The notes under the pieces: model-generated
Seen by the model: the letters and a program-made list of their open reading frames with translations, nothing else
What the model was told of the DNA's origin: nothing
The model's database searches: none
Assembly (NCBI GenBank): GCA_001931875.2
Contig: MSJH02000625.1
Location: forward strand, 310,001-374,000
Direction: 5' to 3'
Source of the DNA: Byssochlamys sp. IMV 00236
Taxonomy: Eukaryota; Ascomycota; Eurotiomycetes; Eurotiales; Thermoascaceae
Length of the DNA: 64,000 nt
Shown: one piece after another, positions 58,213 through 64,000 of the stretch
Layout of the letters: every line of letters begins with the position of its first letter
How positions within the stretch are numbered: the stretch's first letter is position 1
Made by a program: the position numbers and the translations under genes

Positions 58213-59382
58213 TTAGAACCCGAATGCTTTTTCCAGCCATGGATCGAAGTACTCGCAGGTTTCAGGACTGACTGCGCCGCCGGGGATGCAGAGCTTGAAT
58301 ACCGGACATTGTCCGCATGGCGATTCCGTCATGCCATTCTTGCCTAGTTGGCCCTCCTTCTCGGCCGTCTCAGCTGCAGCGCCGCTCTTGATGGCATTCG
58401 GTTTCCGAACGGCTTTATAGACCTGGTCGTTGTTCATCGCGATGAGCTTGTTGTCGTAGCAGAGCATCTGAAGTAACTGCAAAATGCTTTCTTCGCCCAT
58501 CATCACGGGGGTGACGCCGGTCTTGTTCACTTCGGCGGTGATCTGGGTGACGGTCGGGTATCCCTGGTACCCGGCCGGGTAGGGCAAGTATTCCTTCTCC
58601 GTAGGCTCTTTCTTGGTGATGGCTTCGCCCGTGCTTGTCTTTTGTCTCTTGTTGCGCTGTTCGGAGGGAACTTCGTACCAGCTTCTGCGGCTTATATAGA
58701 GCTCGACGAAACCGGCCAGGGCATTGATGAAATTCGCATCCAGTACTCCATCCGTGAACCATGCTCCTCCTGTGACATCCTCGCTGGGCGTGAGACCCGC
58801 TAGCATGTACATCTTGCGGTTGGGGAATTTGACATTGCGAACGGCTTTGATGTAGTTCTTGTTCTCGAGGGACTTGAGGCACTTGTCCAGGATCATCTTG
58901 TGCAGATTCGTACGATTTCCAATAGCACGGACCCAGATGCCTGTTCGGCCAGTGGAGTGGATGACATTGTAGACCAGGGACTCATCGGGACTCAGGTTCT
59001 GGAGCCTATGTGATAGACGGGTCAGCGCTCAAATCTTTTATTTTTTATTTTTATTTATTTTTTTTATTTTTTTTATTCTCTTCCCTAAGAGGGTCACAAA
59101 GACAACACGAGATACTTACTTCTCAGCATCTTCCTGCGAGATCACCTTCCATGCCAGACGATCATCCTTTCCATGCAACAGACGGAATAGTTTCTGGTCG
59201 ACCAGAGATTGAGTGCACTGGAGCAGCAGAGCCAAGTCATTATTCGGTATGATCCCCAAGCCGATCAGGTCCTGCTGGTAGAAGAGATGGTCCGGCGAGA
59301 AGTTATTACGGCACTCCTCATATAATTTCGACGCCAACGCGGTGACGTTGGAGCCACCGCGCGAAGAGCCCGCGGAGGCCAT
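58213..59382 (-). CDS. rpc34: RNA polymerase III subunit C34 (RPC6)
   Basis: Two exons on the minus strand: 59382-59120 and 59005-58213, with a 114-bp T-rich intron, 351 residues. The N-terminal half contains the paired winged helices of the RPC34 family: LYEECRNNFSPDHLFYQQDLIG, then ESLVYNVIHSTGRTGIWVRAI and MILDKCLKSLENKNYIKAV. The KFPNRKMYMLAGLTPSEDVTGGAW block is highly typical. The C-terminus ends with a Cys cluster, CGQCPVFKLC...CEYF, that binds an iron-sulfur cluster in archaeal and eukaryotic homologues. C34 is part of the Pol III-specific C82-C34-C31 subcomplex and acts in open-complex formation and contact with TFIIIB. It is divergent from STI1 and shares its promoter. Confidence 0.93.
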
Positions 59383-59866
59383 TTTGGGAGGGGATTGCGA
59401 TTAGAGTCAAGGACTGTTGGATGAGAAGGCGAGATCACCGTGTAACTCTGAATGTAATCATGTTCGAGTGGCTGGCTATGTGGACCAGAAGTGATTATTA
59501 TTAGCGAGCCATCGATAGGGCTATGCTGACAGCTGAAAGAAAGTGTTGCGGCTGGAAATTTGACCGTTAATAATGGCGGCGGAGATGTTTTTTTTCGATC
59601 GTCACAATCACCGAGGCGGGGAGTGGCGCGCTGAAAACGGTTTAGCGTGGGAAGCCCTGCGTGGTGCCTGAGGTGTTTGGTGTTTCTGCCTGGTTGATGC
59701 CTTGTTTCTGCCTGGTGTCTTCCCCCACCTCGAAATTTCCAGAAGCTCCGCGGTCAACAGCTCATAACGGCGTGAGCTCTTCTTCGTCCGCCGTCACGAC
59801 TACCAGCTGCTGTCGACGATCAGAACACTTGGACAGTTATCGCGATAATACCTACGAGCTCTTCAG
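59383..59866. promoter_or_regulatory. Bidirectional promoter with heat-shock element
   Basis: 484 bp between the ATGs of RPC34 (minus) and STI1 (plus). At 59731-59745 lies an exact nGAAnnTTCnnGAAn element (GAA 59732-59734, TTC 59737-59739, GAA 59742-59744), with a partial fourth unit TCC at 59747-59749. It is about 120 bp upstream of STI1. Hsf1 binding is expected, since STI1 is a known heat-shock gene in yeast. GTTTCTGCCTGGT occurs twice just upstream, within about 59690-59717. Confidence 0.75.
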
Positions 59867-61824
59867 ATGGCGGACGCATTGAAAGCAGAGGGCAACAAGG
59901 CCTTCTCCGCGAAGGACTACGCAACAGCTGTGTACGTATGCCCCGCTTATGCGGCTTCTGGCTCGCAGGAACAACAAACTAATGAGGTGCAGTGAGAAAT
60001 TCACCCAAGCAATTGAAATCGAGCCACAAAACCATATTTTGTACTCCAACCGATCTGCTGTTTACGCCGCTCAGTCAGAGTACCAAAAAGCTTTGGAAGA
60101 TGCCAACAAGGCGACTGAGATCAAGGCGGACTGGTCGAAGGGTTGGGTCAGAAAGGGTGCTGCTTACCGTGGCTTAGGAGATCTATGTATGTCCTACACT
60201 GTGCCAAGTTGGGTGTGATAGATTACTGACTGCTTATAGTGGGTGCGCACGATGCATATGAAGAGGCTCTGAAGCTCGAGCCCGGCAACGACCAGGCTAA
60301 GAACGGCCTGGCTGCCGTGCAGAGGGCTATCGAGGCGGAGGCTCGCGCGGACGGTGTTGAGGGCGACCCATTGGGTGGACTGGGCGGCATGTTCAACGAT
60401 CCTCAGATGATTCAGAAGCTGGCCAGCAACCCGAAGACGTCTGCTCTGTTGGCGGACCGCGACTTCATGCAGAAGCTCCAGCGCCTCAAGGACAACCCCA
60501 ACGCGATCGGAGAAGAGATGCGTGACCCCCGTTTCCTGCAGGTCATGAGTGTGCTGCTGGGAATTGACATGCAATTCGGGGCTCCTCCCGAGGCTGGAGC
60601 CAAGGACGAGGATGTGCCGATGGCGGATGCCCAGCCCAAGCCCGCGGAGACCAAGAAGGAGCCTGAGCCCGAGCCCGAACCAGAACCAGAGGATGAGGAG
60701 ACGATTGCAAAGAAGAAGGCGCAGGAGGCTGGTGATGCGGAGAAGAAGGTCGGTAACGACTTCTACAAGAAGAAGCAGTTCGACGAGGCTATCGAGCACT
60801 ACACGAAAGCATGGGAACTGAACAAGGATATCACCTACCTCAACAACATCGGAGCCGCCAAGTTCGAGAAAGGAGACTACAAGGGTGCTATCGAGACGTG
60901 CCAGCAAGCCATTGACGAGGGCCGCGAGTTGAGAGCCGACTTCAAGATGATCGCCAAGTAAGTATTATTGGATCCTTAGCGTACGGGGCAGGGACGGGAT
61001 TGACATTGCTGGCAGGGCCTTCGCAAGAATCGGTAGCGCGCACGAGAAGCTGGGCGACCTCCCTCAGGCTATCGAGTACTACAACAAGTCACTCACCGAG
61101 CACCGCACACCTGATGTCCTTACGAAGCTCCGCAATGCCGAGAAGGCCAAGGTCAAGGCCGAGCGTGATGCATACATTGACCCGGCCAAGGCTGAGGAGG
61201 CCCGCGAACTGGGCCAGAAGAAGTTCCAGGAAGCTGACTGGCCTGGTGCAGTTGATGCCTTCACAGAAATGACAAAGCGCGCTCCTGACGACCCCCGTGG
61301 TTTCTCCAACCGTGCTGCTGCTCTTATCAAGCTCATGGCTTTCCCTCAGGCTGTGCAGGACTGTGATGATGCCCTCAAGCGTGATCCCAAGTTCATCCGC
61401 GCCTATATCCGCAAGGCCCAAGCTCTGCAGGCCATGAAGGAGTACAATAGGGTCTTGGACGTCCTTGAGGAGGCCCGGGAGCACGACACGGAAGGAAAGC
61501 ACACCCGCGAGATTGAACAACAGCAGCAGAAGGCCTTGGAGGCGCAGTACAGTGCACGCGCTGGTGAGACGGAGCAGGAGACTGCCGAGCGTATCCAGAG
61601 AGATCCTGAGGTAAGTCAATTCTGGCATGTTCGTCTACCGTATGAAGAACAAGAGCTAACTCATTCTCTAGATCATGTCCATCTTGCAGGATCCTGTCAT
61701 GCAGAGCATTCTCCAGCAGGCCAAGAGCGACCCGATGGCTCTGCAGGAGCACATGAAGAACGCCCAGGTCCGGATGAAGATCCAGAAACTGATGGCTGCC
61801 GGTGTCATTCGCCTGGGTCGGTAA
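59867..61824 (+). CDS. sti1: Hsp70/Hsp90 co-chaperone Sti1 (Hop)
   Basis: Five exons, 59867-59931, 59993-60186, 60240-60957, 61016-61610 and 61672-61824, with introns of 61, 53, 58 and 61 bp, 574 residues. Domains in order are TPR1 (about 1-120; ALKAEGNKAFSAKDY, NHILYSNRSAVYA), DP1 (about 130-190; NDPQMIQKLASNPKT), and an acidic Pro/Glu linker. Then come TPR2A (about 250-370; EKKVGNDFYKKKQFDEAI), TPR2B (about 385-505; LGQKKFQEADWPGAV, PRGFSNRAAALIKL) and DP2 (about 525-574; MQSILQQAKSDP). All parts expected of a full-length Sti1 are present. It bridges Hsp70 and Hsp90 in the cytosol by holding their EEVD tails and passes client proteins between them. The linker has an EPEPEPEPEPE tract. The upstream heat-shock element supports stress induction. 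Confidence 0.96.
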
Positions 61825-62707
61825 ATCTGAAGTCTCCTTTTCAAGCCGTACGTTTTCTAAAAATGACGCGATGGCGCGAGATGGGGTTGGCATGGATACG
61901 ATTGACGATCTCGATATTTTCCTTAATCAATTTCCAAAAACGTGACCAGAGGCCCTACGTATTTGGCATCAGTCTGTTTCATTATTTATATGTATTGTAT
62001 AATGCAATACCTTTACGGCATGTAACTCAATGGTCAATGAAGCATATGCATTGTTCTGTTCTAGTTCTTGTTTATCACCACTGTACAGTAAGTACAGCTA
62101 GTTGGAGTATGTTCACAGTAGAGTCAACGCATAAAAAAAAACCCTCAGACGACATTCTAGAAGCATATAATACTATTATGAGACACCTGGATGAAACTTA
62201 AAGGGTCACCATGCCATTCATCATTGTAAGTTCTAGCTTTTACTCCGTTTCTTGTTAAAAGCAGCAATGCCTCCATGGGACTGCATGGTTTCGGTCCTAT
62301 TGTCTCTCTGTTTATAGTCTTCCTATCTAGTCTTGTCTTTCATCTCATCTCATTCACGTGCTCTCCAGTTCGTCTGATCATTGAATACCTAATTCAGAGT
62401 ATGTCCTTGATACAGCCAACCCACAATCAAGCTGTAGACTTGACGACTCTTCAGCCACTTTTGGAACTATATGGATTAATTGACATATACTCTAGACTAC
62501 AACCAAAGTAAAGTTTGCCGTTTCAAGACCAAATAGGATGGCCATTAAGTTAGATACTTATTCACCACCTAATCAAAAGTGGGATAAGCGATCCCCGCTC
62601 TTCCCCGCGTAAGACATAGGCCGAGATGGAATCCTGGAGCTGACCATTCTGAACTCCTATACGATACGCGAGTTGATATATGCTTATCCAAGCGTGCATC
62701 TATTCCA
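61825..62707. other. Intergenic region
   Basis: About 880 bp between two genes on the same strand. Open frames here are short, AT-rich and without family content. It should hold the STI1 3' UTR and the promoter of the dehydrogenase. Confidence 0.45.
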
Positions 62708-63744
62708 ATGGCTGCTTCTGAAACGCTATTTCCTGGTGTAGCTGTGGTGACGGGTGCTGCTGGGACAGGTACGTGCTAACTATGACGTTTTTTGGCCTTG
62801 TCAATCGCATAGCTTAGGCAATATTTGTCTGAAAATATGTATCCTTACATTAGAACTCCGAGACAATTGAAGTAAAATAAAAAGATACGCGCAATTACTA
62901 ACCCTTGCAACAGGTATCGGCGCAGCCACTGCGCGCGCCTTCGCAGCCGCAGGATGTACTCGGCTCGCAATCACAGACACAAACGCTTCACTTCTCGACA
63001 AAACCCGCACCTCAATCCTCTCTTCCTATCCGGATACTACAGTCCTTGCTATTCCCGGCGACATCGCCGCTGACACCTTTGCGGAAGACTTCATCGCGCA
63101 AGTAGTAGCGCATTTCGGAAGGGTCGATTACGCCGTCAATTGCGCAGGAGTGCTGGGCAAGCCTCTAGTATCTGGAGAAATGGACATTGCAGAATTCGAC
63201 CGAGTCAATGCGGTTAATTATCGAGGATGCTGGCTGTCGTCGAGGGCGGAGTTGAAGGCCATGGTGGGACAAGACCCCATTAAGGGAACAACAATACAGG
63301 ACGAAAGACGGACGCAGCGAGGAGCGATTGTCAATATTGCCAGTCAGTTGGGGATAGTGGGGAGACCGAATGCTCGTATGTACAATACAATCATGATATT
63401 CATCTATTTCCTTAACTTGTCTATTCATTTTATACTAATTCATAACAGCCGCGTACTGCGCCTCCAAAGCTGCTGTGATCGCACTTACGCGTTCCGACGC
63501 AATCGACTATTCAAAACACAATATCCGAGTCAATTGTATCTGTCCCGGTGTGATCGACACACCTATGACGACTTCAGATGAAAAGACGAAAGAGATGTTA
63601 CAGCCAGCTGTGGCTATTGCGCCAATGGGACGTATGGGTACCCCGGAGGAGGTTGCGGATTGTGCACTGTTTTTGGTCTCGGAGAAAGCGTCGTTCGTAC
63701 AGGGGCATGCAATGGTTGTTGATGGTGGTTATGTGATTAATTAG
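62708..63744 (+). CDS. Short-chain dehydrogenase/reductase
   Basis: Three exons, 62708-62768, 62914-63375 and 63449-63744, with introns of 145 and 73 bp, both with clear CTAAC/CTAAT branch sites, 272 residues. The first exon supplies the start of the Rossmann motif, so the full TGAAGTGIG is made only after splicing. Other classical SDR features are NCAG, the catalytic Ser in IVNIASQ, Y177 and K181 in YCASK, and the RVNCICPGVIDTPM segment. The protein ends with the usual VVDGGYV. It is a cytosolic NAD(P)-dependent oxidoreductase of the classical type. The ITDTNASLL stretch after the second strand, with an acidic residue, hints at NAD(H) preference. The substrate is unknown. Confidence 0.9.
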
Positions 63745-64000
63745 ATAGGTTGTTCGGAGTTGGGTACGATGAGACTATTCAGATGCTGTTGGTGGAGTAC
63801 AATATTAAATCCAGAGTTACTGTTGCAGCTTCTTGCGTACATTCGTAGGGAAGAGAATTTGAATGCACGATCATGCTCTAGTGGGAATCATTTTTTACGC
63901 TTTATTTTTAATAGGGCCTAAACTATTTCCCTTTCTCGATTTCACACATTTATCATCACCATGGCTCCGGGCCTCCGGCCTAGTTGATTGACAAGCGCTA
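63745..64000. other. Right edge, no gene seen
   Basis: 256 bp after the dehydrogenase stop. It contains an ATG at 63960 followed within a few codons by a stop, and a small CCGG-rich inverted sequence. Nothing further can be supported. Confidence 0.5.

Noticed and set aside
60194..61628. Long minus-strand open frames (about 180-237 codons) opposite STI1
   Set aside because: Leu/Val-rich antisense shadows of the codon-biased STI1 exons. One crosses an intron, and the forward gene is certain.
1..64000. tRNA, rRNA, CRISPR array and intact transposon
   Set aside because: Scanning by eye for B-box-like GGTTCGANTCC near an A-box, for direct-repeat arrays and for transposase, integrase or reverse-transcriptase motifs gave nothing convincing. 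The GGTTCGA-like hits are inside genes or lack the rest of a tRNA.

Overview
This is genomic DNA of a filamentous ascomycete, most likely of the Eurotiales (Aspergillus-like). The evidence is the many short introns (about 45-145 bp) with GTAHGT-type donors and CTAAC/TRAC-type branch sites, an alpha-1,3-glucan synthase with classical fungal architecture, several Zn2Cys6 regulators, a bZIP-DUF3425 protein and a purine-phosphorylase-type NLR relic. Exon-intron models were built by hand by joining open frames across splice sites and checking phase. They have not been tested against transcripts or homologues.

Layout. 1-8 kb is gene-poor. It holds a decayed minus-strand NLR-type gene (nucleoside-phosphorylase domain, about 3.65-4.56 kb), an APH-type kinase gene (4.70-5.67 kb) and an AT-rich stretch. 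8.3-28.1 kb is a housekeeping block: a TRP/Flc-type membrane protein, a FYVE+RING protein, a War1/Leu3-like Zn2Cys6 regulator and a 2400-residue alpha-1,3-glucan synthase on the minus strand. 28-46 kb is an accessory zone: a P450 pseudogene, a 20-N assembly gap, an intact BAHD-type acyltransferase, an arginase-family pseudogene broken partly by a 17-bp triplication, an FMP42-like MFS transporter, a pyruvate decarboxylase, an alpha/beta hydrolase and a convergent small bZIP-DUF3425 gene. 46-56 kb carries a secreted protein of unknown function, a second Zn2Cys6 regulator and a secreted SGNH (CE3-like) esterase. 56-64 kb is again housekeeping (ING-PHD protein, RNA polymerase III subunit C34, Hsp70/Hsp90 co-chaperone Sti1), followed by a short-chain dehydrogenase.

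How the parts relate. STI1 and RPC34 are divergent across 484 bp that contain a heat-shock element close to STI1. The FMP42-like transporter is preceded by a perfect 13-bp-arm palindrome carrying two opposed GATA sites. The P450 relic, acyltransferase, hydrolase and bZIP could be remnants of a small metabolic cluster, but that is inference. A 9-mer, TACGGAGTA or its complement, occurs at least seven times, always outside genes. No complete transposon, tRNA, rRNA or CRISPR array was recognised.
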